Source: Marvinbryantia formatexigens DSM 14469 (lineage in GTDB: Bacteria > Bacillota > Clostridia > Lachnospirales > Lachnospiraceae). Taken from it: a DNA stretch of 64,000 nt. The stretch spans positions 2,893,001 to 2,957,000 of the forward strand of contig NZ_CP102268.1 in the NCBI RefSeq assembly GCF_025148285.1, given 5' to 3'. A model generated the notes under the pieces. The model saw nothing but the letters and a program-made list of their open reading frames with translations, was not told the DNA's origin and made no database searches. Of the stretch, positions 1 to 8,973 are shown one piece after another (positions within the stretch are counted from its first letter, which is position 1; each line of letters begins with the position of its first letter). Position numbers and translations under genes: made by a program.

Positions 1-1
1 T

Positions 2-274
2 CTGATGAAAGAGCTGGAGCTGACAAAAGACATGCTGAATCAGACTGTTACCATCAATACGGTAGGCGTTACGCAGCTGAAGATTTCCTACGAGGGCGGC
101 GACAGCAGCTACGCGATTTTCGATATGAGTTATGAATCGGCGGAGACCTGGGAGCACAATTTCACCAGAGAAGTCCTGCTGGAGGCAACGGTCGGACAGA
201 CCGGCATCAGCACCTATACCTGCGTAAATTGCGGAGCATGTTACACGGAAATCATTCCGGCGGTGGACGAGTAA
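2..274 (+). CDS. C-terminal fragment of a secreted or surface protein (5' end outside window)
   Basis: The reading frame is open from the window edge, so the ATG at 5 is probably internal and the true start lies upstream. About 90 residues remain. They are rich in Thr, Glu and Tyr and end in a short Cys-x-x-Cys knuckle (YTCVNCGACY) followed by TEIIPAVDE. The knuckle resembles the repeat ends seen in large cell-surface proteins of Lachnospiraceae, but this is only a resemblance. The gene ends 43 bp before the giant lectin-like gene and is in the same direction, so the two may be cotranscribed. Function is not recognised. Confidence 0.6.
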   Translation: MMKELELTKDMLNQTVTINTVGVTQLKISYEGGDSSYAIFDMSYESAETWEHNFTREVLLEATVGQTGISTYTCVNCGACYTEIIPAVDE

Positions 275-317
275 AATACCCCGGTGCAAGCATACGGACA
301 GAAGAGGGAGGAAGGCT

Positions 318-3300
318 ATGTATTGTCATAATTGTGGGAAAGAGATAGAAAACGGCGTAAAGCATTGTCCGCACTGTGGAGCGCAGCAGATGGCGGTTCA
401 GAATGATGCGTCGTCCGCACAGAGCAGCGGAAGCGGGAAAAACAGCGGAAAAAAGAAGCCGGTGGGGCTGATTGCAGCGGTTGCCATTGTTGCGGTCGTC
501 CTTGTGGTGGCGTTTGTGATGCTCACCGGGAAGCGGACGCTGCATGTGGAGGATTATGTGGGACTGCGGGTGGAAGGACTGAGCACGGAGGGCACGGCGG
601 CGGTTTCCTTTGATACAGACATGCTGCTGGCGCATATCGGTGAGAAAAAGACGCTGACAGAGCGGGAAAAAGAAGAGATTGAGGCGCTGATTGCCGGAGC
701 CATGAAGGACTTTTCCCTCTCAAAGAGCAGCCAGCTTGCAAATGGGGACGAAGTGACCATTACGAGCAATCTGGACCAAAAGCTTTTAAATGATTATAAG
801 ATTTCACTGAAAAACGGTTCCGTCGTGGCGACGGTGGAAGGGCTTACCGAGATACAGGAAATCCATCTGAATGATTATATGAAGCTGGAATTTTCCGGCT
901 TCGACGGGGACGGCTATGCTTACATAGATATGGATTATGAGAAGCTGCGAAGCGATGTGGAGGCACAGGTGCGCGCGCTGGCAGAGCCGCAGGAGGCGGA
1001 AAAATTCATTTCCGAAGAAATGGATAAATATCTGTATTCTCTTTTTCTGGTTACCAATCCAAGCGAAGGACTGAAAAACGGGGATGAGGCGACGGCTTCC
1101 ATCAGTATGGATTATACGGAAATCAGCGAGTACGGCATCCGCTTTACCTGGGAGAACATAACGGAGACGGCGGAAGGTCTGCTGCCGACGTATACGGTTG
1201 CCCTGACGGACTATCTGGATTGTGCATTTTCCGGCTATGACGGCGCCGGATATGCGGACATAACCCTGGATACAGAAAAGCTGGCAGCCGATTTGCAGGC
1301 GGCGTTTGAGGAGGAAGGACGCGGCGTCTACGGCGCGCTGCAGGAAGATACGGATATGGCGGCGGACATTGCCAATGCCGCAGACATTATCCGCAGCAGC
1401 TGGCGCAGCAATTTTACCACGGCGGCGGATAAGGAGTCGGCGCTGGTAAACGGCGATACGGTAACAGTGGACTGCACATATGAGCAGGATACGCTTTATA
1501 TTTATCAGATTGGCGTATATCTGGAGGGAGGCACGAAGGAATTTACCGCAGAAAATCTGGAGGAACCGCAGGAGGTAGACCTGGCGGAGGCGCTGACGGT
1601 GAATTTCTCCGGAATCTGCCCGAATGTATGCGCGGAGCTGACGATTGATTACGACCAGCCATATGTGTCGCTGACCTCGCTGTGGGATATGAACAGCAGA
1701 GAGTGGATTCTGGCGAAGGACGGCGATGTTTACGAGGGAGAAATCACATATGATGAGCAGGAAATGCTGGAGAACGGCTACCGTGTGACAAACAGCTCCT
1801 ACAGCTATACGATTTCCGGGCTGAATACCTATGAGCTCACGGCGCAGTCGCTGGAGGATGAGACGGTCGCTGCGCTGTCATCGGAGCTGGAAGAGCAGGT
1901 GAGGACAGAAATTATCCGTTCCTCGGAGGGGATTCTGGATTATACCGGCGACAGATGGCTTATCTGGAATGAAAGCAGGATGGCGCTGGATTCCTTTAAA
2001 ATCGCTTATCAGACCGATGAGGATGACACGGAAAACCGGCTGTATCTTGTGTATCATATGGCGGTTCCGGGCAGAAAGCTGAGCAGGCAGGAGGAGCAGC
2101 GGGATATCTTTGCGGTGGTGCGTTTCTATGATATAGAGCAGACGCCGCAGGGAGAGCTTGTGTATACGGATAACTGGAACATGCCGCTGTACACGACAGA
2201 GCAGGAGGTGCAGGACTTTATCGCGCAGGATATTGCTGAAATGGAAAATGCAAAGATTCTGGCGGAGGATGCGTCGGAGGAGACACTGGCTCTGGAGCTT
2301 CGCGATATACCGGAAATCCTGGGCGGGGAAGTGACAGATACGCAGGTACAGACCGGGGAATTTGCGGATAACGTAAAGAACCAGGCGGCGTGCTATCTGA
2401 CATATGAAGAACATATTTACGCGCGGTTTGACATGAATCTTACCTGGAGCCTGGCGAATACCTTCTGCCAGACGGCGGGCGGACATCTTGCCACGGTTAC
2501 CTCTGCGCGCGAAAAGGCGGTTATAGAGAAGCTTCTGGAGGATGCGCCTTACAGCGAATACTGGCTCGGAGCGACGGATGCCGACTGGGAAGGCGGCTGG
2601 CAGTGGGTAACGGGTGAACCGTTTGAATGGACAGACTGGGACAGCGGACAGCCGGATAACTCCAGCTATGCAGAAGAGGGCGAAAATCATCTGGAAATGG
2701 GAAGAGGCTTTGGAAACCGCTGGAATGACAATTACGGAGAAAACACAGACGGCGGCTTTATTCTGGAGATCGAGCCTGCGGAGACGGCGGACGCCGGTGC
2801 CGGAGAAAACGCGGAAATGACGGAAGAAGCGGACGCAGCCGGAGCAGAGGCAGAGGTCAGCGCATCGGCGTATCTGGCAGAGCTGACACCGTCCGCATCT
2901 TATAACAGCGGCATCGAAGAATATCTGACAGACCCGTATGGAAACGACCATTTTTACAGCCTGTACCTGGATGCATCCCAGAGCGGAAGTCTGGTGTACG
3001 ATCTGGACGGCGGCTGGTCAGAGCTGACAGGAACGATCAGTACCTGGACGGAAGCGGAGAGCGACTGTTTCTTTGAGATTGCCATCTGGGGCGACGATAA
3101 TCTGCTGTTTTCGAAATACAATTATCAGAAGGGCGATGCGCCGGTTCCGTTTGCCATTGACGTAAAAGGCGTGGAGAAGCTTTATATCCAGACAAAGGCT
3201 TACGGAAGCACCTACAACGGATATCTGTTCCTGAATGAGGGGCAGCTGACGGCGGATGGCACGGAAGAGACTCTGGAAGAGACGCGAAAGCCGCTTGGCG

Positions 3301-4973
3301 AGCTGGCGCTGATAAGCTCTGCCGGATACGAAAAGAAGGAATCCGGAACGTATACAGACATTTACGGAGACATTCACCGCGACGCTTATATGTTCTCTGC
3401 ATCAGAAAATGGTTGTGCGCTCTGGAATCTGGACGGAAATTATACTTCCTTTGACGCGGTGCTTTTTGCAGCGGATAATTACGACGGTTATGGCACGGCG
3501 CAGGCGGGTCTGGAAATCCTGCTGGACGGAGAGTGTGTCTTTGAGGTGGAGGATTATTCCATCCTTGGCGGGGCGCTCCCGGTTTCCCTGGATGTGACCG
3601 GTAAAAAGACGCTGGAGGTGCGCACGCGGGGCAATGAGGAGAACGGCAGTCTGTACTTCTATCTGGGGGATACGATGCTGGGCGGAATACCTGCGCAGGC
3701 GGCAGAGACAGAAGAGACACCGGAATTTCCGGAAATTCCGGCGGTCGTAGAGCAGCGGGCGGCGGATATTGTGACGCAGGGAAATTACCGCTACTATTTA
3801 TTTGAAGAGCCGCTCACCTGGGAGCAGGCGGAGGCGTTCTGCACATCGGCAGGCGGAGTGCTGGCGTGTCCGACGGATGCGGACAAAAATCTGGCGCTGC
3901 AGTATATGGTGTCAGCCGGACTGGGCGACAGCTACTGGATTGGCGGAAGACTGACAAAGGGCGTCTGGGGCTGGAGCAATGGAGCGGAATTTGGAAACTA
4001 TCTGAACTGGGGAAGCGGAAAGCCGGATAACGTGGACAGTCTGGAATTTCTTCTGAGCATGGACTATGACGGCACCTGGAATGACCTTCCTGCGGATGCG
4101 ACGAGAGGATTTATCATGGAGACAGCCGCCGTATCCGGACAGCAGGCGGAGGATACGGTGCGCCTGTCCGCTCTGGAATGGTCAGAGAGCAATTACTGCG
4201 AGGTTCTGGATGTTTATGATATGGACGAAACGCTGACGAAGGCGAAAACGCTGGAGATTGGCAGCGTGCGCATGGATGCTTCCAATAACGCGTACTTCCG
4301 CGTCCGGCTGGACGGAAAATACGGGACGCTGACGGGAACGGCGGAGCCTTATTCGGAAGCTTCGGAAAATGTGAATATGCAGCTTGCTGTGTTCGGGGAC
4401 GGAAAGCTTTTGTGGGAGCTGCGCAATATACGGAAATCTGAGGAAGAGACGGCGTTTTCTGTGGACGTGAGCGGGGTAAACGTGCTGACGGTGGCGAGCT
4501 CCAATAATGGAAGCTACGATTATGGGCATCTGTATTTTACCGGTGCGCTTGCGGCGGGAGAAGCCGCAGGCGAAACGATGCAGATCCAGCGCCTGGCGGA
4601 TCTGATTCAGGTATCTGAGACTGGCACGAACACGGAAAATACGCTCTTTACGGACGATTATGGAATCCTGCATGACCGCTTCCTGGAAATGAGCGCGCAG
4701 GAAAATTCCAGTGTGCTTTACAATCTGGCGAGGAATTATACGACCTTTACCGGCACGATTACTGCATGGACGGACGGGGCGACGGAGACAGACGCGCTTG
4801 TTCAGATACAGGCGGACGGAGAGACCCTGTATGAAATTTCCGGTTTTGATATTTCTGAGGGACCGGTTGCCTTTGAGGTGGATCTGACAGGAAAAGGTAC
4901 GCTGGAGATCGCGGCGTCGTCGGAGGACAGAACATGGATTTATGTGACCGATGATGAGCTTGCGGTGAAGTAG
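318..4973 (+). CDS. Giant zinc-ribbon / membrane-anchored protein with two C-type lectin domains
   Basis: The 1551-residue product starts after a GGGAGGAAGG ribosome site. Residues 1-21 form a four-Cys zinc ribbon (CHNCG...CPHCG). A Ser/Gly/Lys linker leads to one membrane helix at about 50-70, so the rest should lie outside the cell. Residues 75-520 hold four divergent repeats, each with a pattern like DYxxLxFSGFDGxGYAxIxxD. Two C-type lectin-like domains follow at about 690-820 and 1150-1270. Each keeps the WxG core, a QPDN or KPDN loop and a WND motif, which in this fold bind Ca2+ and sugar. Four beta-rich modules resembling NPCBM carbohydrate-binding domains lie at about 870-990, 1005-1125, 1290-1400 and 1420-1545. 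A cell-surface glycan or protein-binding role is inferred. The YARHG/FMN protein follows 35 bp downstream. Confidence 0.8.
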   Translation: MYCHNCGKEIENGVKHCPHCGAQQMAVQNDASSAQSSGSGKNSGKKKPVGLIAAVAIVAVVLVVAFVMLTGKRTLHVEDYVGLRVEGLSTEGTAAVSFDTDMLLAHIGEKKTLTEREKEEIEALIAGAMKDFSLSKSSQLANGDEVTITSNLDQKLLNDYKISLKNGSVVATVEGLTEIQEIHLNDYMKLEFSGFDGDGYAYIDMDYEKLRSDVEAQVRALAEPQEAEKFISEEMDKYLYSLFLVTNPSEGLKNGDEATASISMDYTEISEYGIRFTWENITETAEGLLPTYTVALTDYLDCAFSGYDGAGYADITLDTEKLAADLQAAFEEEGRGVYGALQEDTDMAADIANAADIIRSSWRSNFTTAADKESALVNGDTVTVDCTYEQDTLYIYQIGVYLEGGTKEFTAENLEEPQEVDLAEALTVNFSGICPNVCAELTIDYDQPYVSLTSLWDMNSREWILAKDGDVYEGEITYDEQEMLENGYRVTNSSYSYTISGLNTYELTAQSLEDETVAALSSELEEQVRTEIIRSSEGILDYTGDRWLIWNESRMALDSFKIAYQTDEDDTENRLYLVYHMAVPGRKLSRQEEQRDIFAVVRFYDIEQTPQGELVYTDNWNMPLYTTEQEVQDFIAQDIAEMENAKILAEDASEETLALELRDIPEILGGEVTDTQVQTGEFADNVKNQAACYLTYEEHIYARFDMNLTWSLANTFCQTAGGHLATVTSAREKAVIEKLLEDAPYSEYWLGATDADWEGGWQWVTGEPFEWTDWDSGQPDNSSYAEEGENHLEMGRGFGNRWNDNYGENTDGGFILEIEPAETADAGAGENAEMTEEADAAGAEAEVSASAYLAELTPSASYNSGIEEYLTDPYGNDHFYSLYLDASQSGSLVYDLDGGWSELTGTISTWTEAESDCFFEIAIWGDDNLLFSKYNYQKGDAPVPFAIDVKGVEKLYIQTKAYGSTYNGYLFLNEGQLTADGTEETLEETRKPLGELALISSAGYEKKESGTYTDIYGDIHRDAYMFSASENGCALWNLDGNYTSFDAVLFAADNYDGYGTAQAGLEILLDGECVFEVEDYSILGGALPVSLDVTGKKTLEVRTRGNEENGSLYFYLGDTMLGGIPAQAAETEETPEFPEIPAVVEQRAADIVTQGNYRYYLFEEPLTWEQAEAFCTSAGGVLACPTDADKNLALQYMVSAGLGDSYWIGGRLTKGVWGWSNGAEFGNYLNWGSGKPDNVDSLEFLLSMDYDGTWNDLPADATRGFIMETAAVSGQQAEDTVRLSALEWSESNYCEVLDVYDMDETLTKAKTLEIGSVRMDASNNAYFRVRLDGKYGTLTGTAEPYSEASENVNMQLAVFGDGKLLWELRNIRKSEEETAFSVDVSGVNVLTVASSNNGSYDYGHLYFTGALAAGEAAGETMQIQRLADLIQVSETGTNTENTLFTDDYGILHDRFLEMSAQENSSVLYNLARNYTTFTGTITAWTDGATETDALVQIQADGETLYEISGFDISEGPVAFEVDLTGKGTLEIAASSEDRTWIYVTDDELAVK

Positions 4974-5008
4974 GAAAGAGGAAGCGCAGACAGAAAGAGG
5001 GCGGTATT

Positions 5009-7189
5009 ATGAAGCAGATGAAGAAACTGAAAAAAGCGGCGGCAGCCGGAATCTGCGCCTGCGTGGTGTTATCCGCGCAGGGCGCAGGCGGACTGGCTGC
5101 GGAAATAAAAGCAGGGACGACAGAGCAATCCCAGGCAGTCGGAGAAAACGGAGCGCCGGAGAAAACCCAGGCGACCGGAGAAAACGGAGCGCCGGGGAAA
5201 AACCAGTCAGCCGGAGAAAACGGGACATCAGAAAAGTCCGGAACGACCCAGGCGGCAGAAACGGCAGAGACTGTCTGGGAGCCTGGGGAAACGGAATATT
5301 ATCTTGAGGAGAGCAACAGTCGTTTTCTGGAGGAAGAAGAGCTGCAGGGCTGGACGCGCAGGCAGCTGGAATATGCCCGGTATGAAATCTATGCGCGCCG
5401 CGGAATGCTTTTTGACGAGCCGGAGGTCGCGGAATATTTTTCCGGAAAAAGCTGGTATTTCGGGTTTATTAAGGAAAGCGATTTCCCGGAAAACATGCTG
5501 AACGAATATGAGGTGGCGAACGCAGAGCTGCTGGACAGACTGGCGGCGGAAGCGGAGGATACGGCGGAAACAGAGGCTGTATCGGAAACGGAGAAAGCGC
5601 TGGAAGAGGCGGACGACACGGAGACAGAAGAGGGAGCGGAGAGCACGAACGGGACGGAAGCGGCGAATGTGCCGGAAGAGCCGGAGGCAGAAACAGGGAA
5701 TGCGGACGGGGCAGAAGCAGGTGCAGATGTATCTTCCGGAGCAGACGCAGAGCCGGGGGATTCGGAAACGGAAACAGATGCGAAACCGGAGGTTCATTAT
5801 GTTCCGGGGGAATATACGGCGTATGCCGACGGCTATGCGGGGAAAATTATGGTGACCTGTACCTTTGATGAAACGGGAATCGTGAATATGGGCATGAACC
5901 TTTCCGGAGAGACGAAGGGACAGGGCGCGGAGATTGGAAACGATTTAATCAAGAGTATTCTGGAAGCACAGACAAGCGAAGTGGATGTAATCTCCGGCGC
6001 AACCGTAACATCCGGGGCAGTAAAAGAAGCGGTCGCGGACTGCATGGAGCAGGCGAAGGTGTCCGGGGAGGAAGAAACAGAGGCGCTGACCGAAGGTGAA
6101 ACGGAAGCACAGAGCGAAAGCGAAGTCCAGGCAGAGATGGAAACTGCAGAGCCAGAACCAGAAACAGAAAGCGCAGCAACGGAAGCGGAAACAGAGCCGG
6201 AAACAGAAAGCATTGCAACGGAAGCGGAAATAGAGCCGGAAACTGCAGCGCCGGAAACGGAAGCCGGGGCGGAGGTGGAAACAGAAAGCACTGCAACGGA
6301 GGCGGAAGCCGGGGCGGAGCCGGAAACAGAAAGCGCAACAACGGAAGCGGAAACAGAAGCCGGATTCAGCAGAAACGAGGATCTGCATGATGTGGACATC
6401 ATGGAGGAAATTGAAAAAATGGAAGCGGAGGAAAGCGGCGAAGAAGCGGAGCATGATGCAGAGGAAATGGCGGGGACGCAGGAAATAAAGGAACCGCAGG
6501 CGGAGGAAAGCGCCGACATGGCGCCTGTCATAGACTATATTTTCCCGGACGTAGCCGAGCGGTATCTGGATCGTTCGGAAGTGTCACGGCTCTCCCCGCA
6601 GGCAATCAGCTATGCGAAAAATGAAATCTATGCGCGCCACGGACGCAAATTTGCATCGCAGGAGCTGCGGGATTACTTTGGCACGAAGAGCTGGTATGCG
6701 GGGATAATTGACGCTGATGATTTCACAGACAAGGTGTTTAACGATTACGAGCAGAAAAATCTTCTGCTGATAGTAGAGTATGATACCTACAAGCTGGACC
6801 AGCCAGGCTACGACATTTACCGGGTGGAAGAAGAGCTTTCGCTGTTTGCGGCGGAAACGTCCGAGGCGACCATCGCGCCGGAATCCGGCTATCTGTCCGG
6901 GCAGTATATATTTGCGGACAGCGATATCCGCTATCTGACGGAGGAAGAGGTCAATGTACTCTCGGCACGCGTGGCATGTTATGCGCGCTATGAAATCTAT
7001 GCGCGCCGGGGCGCCATCTTCACACCGCAGGAGCTGCAGGAATACTTTGGCGGCAAGGACTGGTATGCCGGAAGAGCGAGCCTGTCAGAATTTTCCTCGG
7101 AAATGTTTAATCAATATGAGTTATATAACATAAATCTTTTAAATGAGCGTGAAAAAGAATTGGAGCCGGACGGCTATCTGAACCGGTAA
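5009..7189 (+). CDS. Secreted protein with three YARHG domains and an FMN-binding domain
   Basis: The 726-residue product has an N-terminal signal sequence (about 1-31, ending near GLAAE). Three YARHG modules lie at about 97-180, 508-590 and 630-712. Each has the signature EIYAR(R/H)G followed by a YFxxKxWY motif. Between the first and second module, at about 262-350, is an FMN_bind domain with the sequence DVISGATVTS; T332 of the SGAT motif is the residue expected to carry covalent FMN if an ApbE transferase is present. Long Glu/Thr/Ala-rich repeats (about 345-455) link the modules. YARHG domains are extracellular modules of unknown function. FMN_bind proteins carry electrons, as in NqrC/RnfG or Listeria PplA. 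An extracellular redox role is inferred. The gene lies 35 bp after the lectin-like gene and is probably in the same transcript. Confidence 0.8.
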   Translation: MKQMKKLKKAAAAGICACVVLSAQGAGGLAAEIKAGTTEQSQAVGENGAPEKTQATGENGAPGKNQSAGENGTSEKSGTTQAAETAETVWEPGETEYYLEESNSRFLEEEELQGWTRRQLEYARYEIYARRGMLFDEPEVAEYFSGKSWYFGFIKESDFPENMLNEYEVANAELLDRLAAEAEDTAETEAVSETEKALEEADDTETEEGAESTNGTEAANVPEEPEAETGNADGAEAGADVSSGADAEPGDSETETDAKPEVHYVPGEYTAYADGYAGKIMVTCTFDETGIVNMGMNLSGETKGQGAEIGNDLIKSILEAQTSEVDVISGATVTSGAVKEAVADCMEQAKVSGEEETEALTEGETEAQSESEVQAEMETAEPEPETESAATEAETEPETESIATEAEIEPETAAPETEAGAEVETESTATEAEAGAEPETESATTEAETEAGFSRNEDLHDVDIMEEIEKMEAEESGEEAEHDAEEMAGTQEIKEPQAEESADMAPVIDYIFPDVAERYLDRSEVSRLSPQAISYAKNEIYARHGRKFASQELRDYFGTKSWYAGIIDADDFTDKVFNDYEQKNLLLIVEYDTYKLDQPGYDIYRVEEELSLFAAETSEATIAPESGYLSGQYIFADSDIRYLTEEEVNVLSARVACYARYEIYARRGAIFTPQELQEYFGGKDWYAGRASLSEFSSEMFNQYELYNINLLNEREKELEPDGYLNR

Positions 7190-7426
7190 CGGAGGTGATA
7201 GTGCAAATACCGTTTTCCATAGTACAGAGGATGTAGCCGAAACTGCCGCGGCAGTCATCTGTACAGTACAATGTGTGATTTTGGTTATATCCATATTTCC
7301 AACGGAGCGCGCCTTAAAAAGAATTTTTACGAGGACGGGACGCGCAGACAACATTAAAAGAGAACCTGCTGATGCAATATGTTGCAGAGCATCGGCAGGA
7401 ACTCCGCTGATACAATGCGGATAGTA
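7190..7426. other. Intergenic stretch with hairpins
   Basis: No convincing gene was found between the convergent YARHG/FMN gene and the small Cys-rich gene. Palindromes are visible: CCTGCTGATGC (7362-7372) pairs with GCATCGGCAGG near 7386-7396, and CTGATAC pairs with GTATCAG just after. These may be terminators or remains of the CTGCC...GGCAG repeats found elsewhere in the window. Confidence 0.4.
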
Positions 7427-7600
7427 TCAGTCAATATAATTTTGCGAGCACTTCACACAGGCGGAGTTGCGGCTGCACACAAAGGAGAGCATAATATCCT
7501 CCGGGTAGCGGCTGCAGCTCCCTTTCTTATATGTGACGGTATGTGTGACTACGGAAGCGTCCGTCGGGCATTTGCATTTGTAGTCTTTCGTGTATTCCAT
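7427..7600 (-). CDS. Small Cys-rich protein (57 residues)
   Basis: The start is the ATG at 7600 (MEYTKDYKCKCP), chosen because AAGGAAAGGAG lies just upstream at good spacing. A longer reading to 7621 has no such site. The product has six Cys residues at 9, 11, 29, 42, 48 and 51, including CKC and CVKC pairs, which suggests binding of a metal ion or a small disulfide-rich fold. No signal peptide is visible. It lies downstream of the LUD gene on the same strand, separated by 126 bp that contain a strong hairpin, so it may be cotranscribed at a reduced level. It is not recognised as a known family. Confidence 0.6.
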   Translation of the reverse strand: MEYTKDYKCKCPTDASVVTHTVTYKKGSCSRYPEDIMLSFVCSRNSACVKCSQNYID

Positions 7601-7647
7601 GAGAACTCCTTTCCTTCGCAAAGCGATTGGTTTTAAAGCGATTTGAA

Positions 7648-7691
7648 AATGCTGTGATGCCGGGGCACTCTATCTGCTCCGGCACAGCATT
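7648..7691 (-). other. Strong intercistronic hairpin
   Basis: AATGCTGTG at 7648-7656 pairs with CACAGCATT at 7683-7691, and GCCGGGGCA pairs with TGCTCCGGC inside it. There is no long T tract, so this could be a weak terminator or an RNA-processing/stability element between the LUD gene and the small Cys-rich gene. Confidence 0.5.
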
Positions 7692-7726
7692 CCCGGAATC
7701 CGGGCATTTCGTCGTACAGAGCACTT

Positions 7727-8359
7727 TTAGAATCCGAGGGATTCTCCGACCAGGATGACCCGGATGCGTCCCGGAAAACGGTTGTAGTGCTGTACATGCA
7801 ACATATTGCATATCTTCTCCGGGGAGAAGCAGTTGTGACAGACGCCGTCCTTCGCGCAGGGAGTGGAAAGACCGAGCCGGATGGCATTTGGCGGCGCGGC
7901 AATATTATGTACGCGCGCGATAGCGGCATCCAGATCCGGCACAATTTTGTTCATGCCAACCAGCAGAATCACACAATCCGGTCCGTAGGAGAGCGCGGCA
8001 ACGCGGTTGCCCGTTCCGTCTATATTGACGAGCTGCCCGTCAAGCGTGACGGCATTTGCGCTCATCAGATAAAAATCTGCGGAAAATGCCTTGCGATAAA
8101 ATGCTTTACGCTCCTCCTGCGGAATTTCAGCGCGGTCCCAGAGTTCTACCGGCGCATTTTTCAGAGCATCCAGCAGACCGCATTCTGTGATGGATTCCGA
8201 ACCGCCCCAGGTAACGGTAGCGCCTTCCGGAATCAGAGACAATACTTTTTCAACAGCGCTTTTGCTGTCCGGGCAGTAATAGCCGTCCATTCCGCGCTTC
8301 TGCAGTGCTTTGATGACGGTTTCCGCCTGTTTCTCATAAAAAATGGACATTGCACTCAT
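7727..8359 (-). CDS. LUD domain protein (LutC/YkgG-like)
   Basis: The 210-residue protein belongs to the LUD (DUF162) family. It shows the family pattern of an N-terminal helical region (KALQKRGMDGYYCPDSKSA), then TVTWGGSES, then a sugar-phosphate-isomerase-like core with DGTGNRVAALSYGP and VGMNKIV. The C-terminal part has CAKDGVCHNCFSPEKIC, a four-Cys cluster common in this subgroup. LutC acts with the Fe-S proteins LutA and LutB in lactate oxidation, but neither is present here, so the substrate is open. Single-gene LUD proteins of about 210 residues are frequent in Clostridia. The start follows AAGGAGG at good spacing. Confidence 0.85.
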   Translation of the reverse strand: MSAMSIFYEKQAETVIKALQKRGMDGYYCPDSKSAVEKVLSLIPEGATVTWGGSESITECGLLDALKNAPVELWDRAEIPQEERKAFYRKAFSADFYLMSANAVTLDGQLVNIDGTGNRVAALSYGPDCVILLVGMNKIVPDLDAAIARVHNIAAPPNAIRLGLSTPCAKDGVCHNCFSPEKICNMLHVQHYNRFPGRIRVILVGESLGF

Positions 8360-8514
8360 AAAAATCCTCCTTTTCTATCGCACAACTATCACATAAATTT
8401 TTTGCGGCAATTTAGACAGGCTGTCCGGTTGCCTGCAAAAATCCGTTGTTTTTCTTATCTTACCACCAGGTGCGTCAAAAATCAATGACGGTAAAAGACG
8501 AACTGCGTGAAGGA

Positions 8515-8680
8515 TAAAACCGGACCGGACAAAAAGCAAAAACCGGACCGGGCAAGGGTCAAAAGCCTGACCGGGCGCAGGACAAAAACCGGACCGGGCA
8601 AGGGTCAAAAGCCTGACCGGGCGCAGGACAAAAACCGGACCGGGCAAGAGGCAAAAGCCTGACTAGGCGCAGGGAGCAGG
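8515..8680. repeat. Tandem 46-bp repeat built from two 23-bp halves
   Basis: Units start at 8538, 8584 and 8630. Each is made of AAAAACCGGACCGGGCAAGG-type and AAAAGCCTGACCGGGCGCAG-type halves; a partial unit precedes the first. The repeat lies between the LUD start and the MerR stop, on the 3' side of merR. There are no unique spacers, so this is not CRISPR. Confidence 0.85.
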
Positions 8681-8688
8681 ACCCCTCT

Positions 8689-8961
8689 TCATTCCTCTGC
8701 CTGCTCCTGGCTGAGGATGACTTTGATTTCCGGGATGGTTTTCTTCTGCTCCCGCAGCTTTCGGATATAAGAGATACGCTCAATACTTTCCAACCGCCGG
8801 TAGCGCCGCGTCAGGTTTTCTTCCGCCTGCTCAAAGGGCAGCATACCCTCCTCGGTGTAAAATTTTAACGTGCTGTACCGTACATTTGTTAAGCGGACCA
8901 GCTCTCCGATTGTTACATATTCTGAGGCGGAGATTGCCTCCATTGTGCGTTGCCTTGACAT
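8689..8961 (-). CDS. MerR-family transcriptional regulator
   Basis: This is a short 90-residue MerR protein. The winged helix-turn-helix is clear: YVTIGELVRLTNVRYSTLKF, then YTEEGMLP and TRRYR, followed by a dimerisation helix with RISYIRKLREQKKTIPEIK. No effector domain follows, unlike longer MerR activators. It starts 12 bp after the GOLPH3-like gene with GGGGTGAGC as ribosome site, so it is the second gene of a two-gene operon. It may control the operon promoter, where a 14-bp-period direct repeat is found. Confidence 0.85.
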   Translation of the reverse strand: MSRQRTMEAISASEYVTIGELVRLTNVRYSTLKFYTEEGMLPFEQAEENLTRRYRRLESIERISYIRKLREQKKTIPEIKVILSQEQAEE

Positions 8962-8973
8962 GTGCTCACCCCG

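Noticed and set aside
1878-2951. Long open frame on the minus strand inside the giant lectin-like gene (357 codons)
   Set aside because: It is a codon-bias shadow: the sequence is rich in Arg, Cys and His with no family pattern and no ribosome site, while the plus strand encodes clear domains.
7787-8488. Plus-strand open frame of 233 codons opposite the LUD gene
   Set aside because: The minus strand shows a clear LUD protein with a good ribosome site; the plus frame has no recognisable motif.
8515-8680. CRISPR-like array
   Set aside because: Units are directly joined with no unique spacers, the sub-repeats are degenerate, and no cas genes are near. The arrays at 26706, 27946 and 62229 fail for the same reason.
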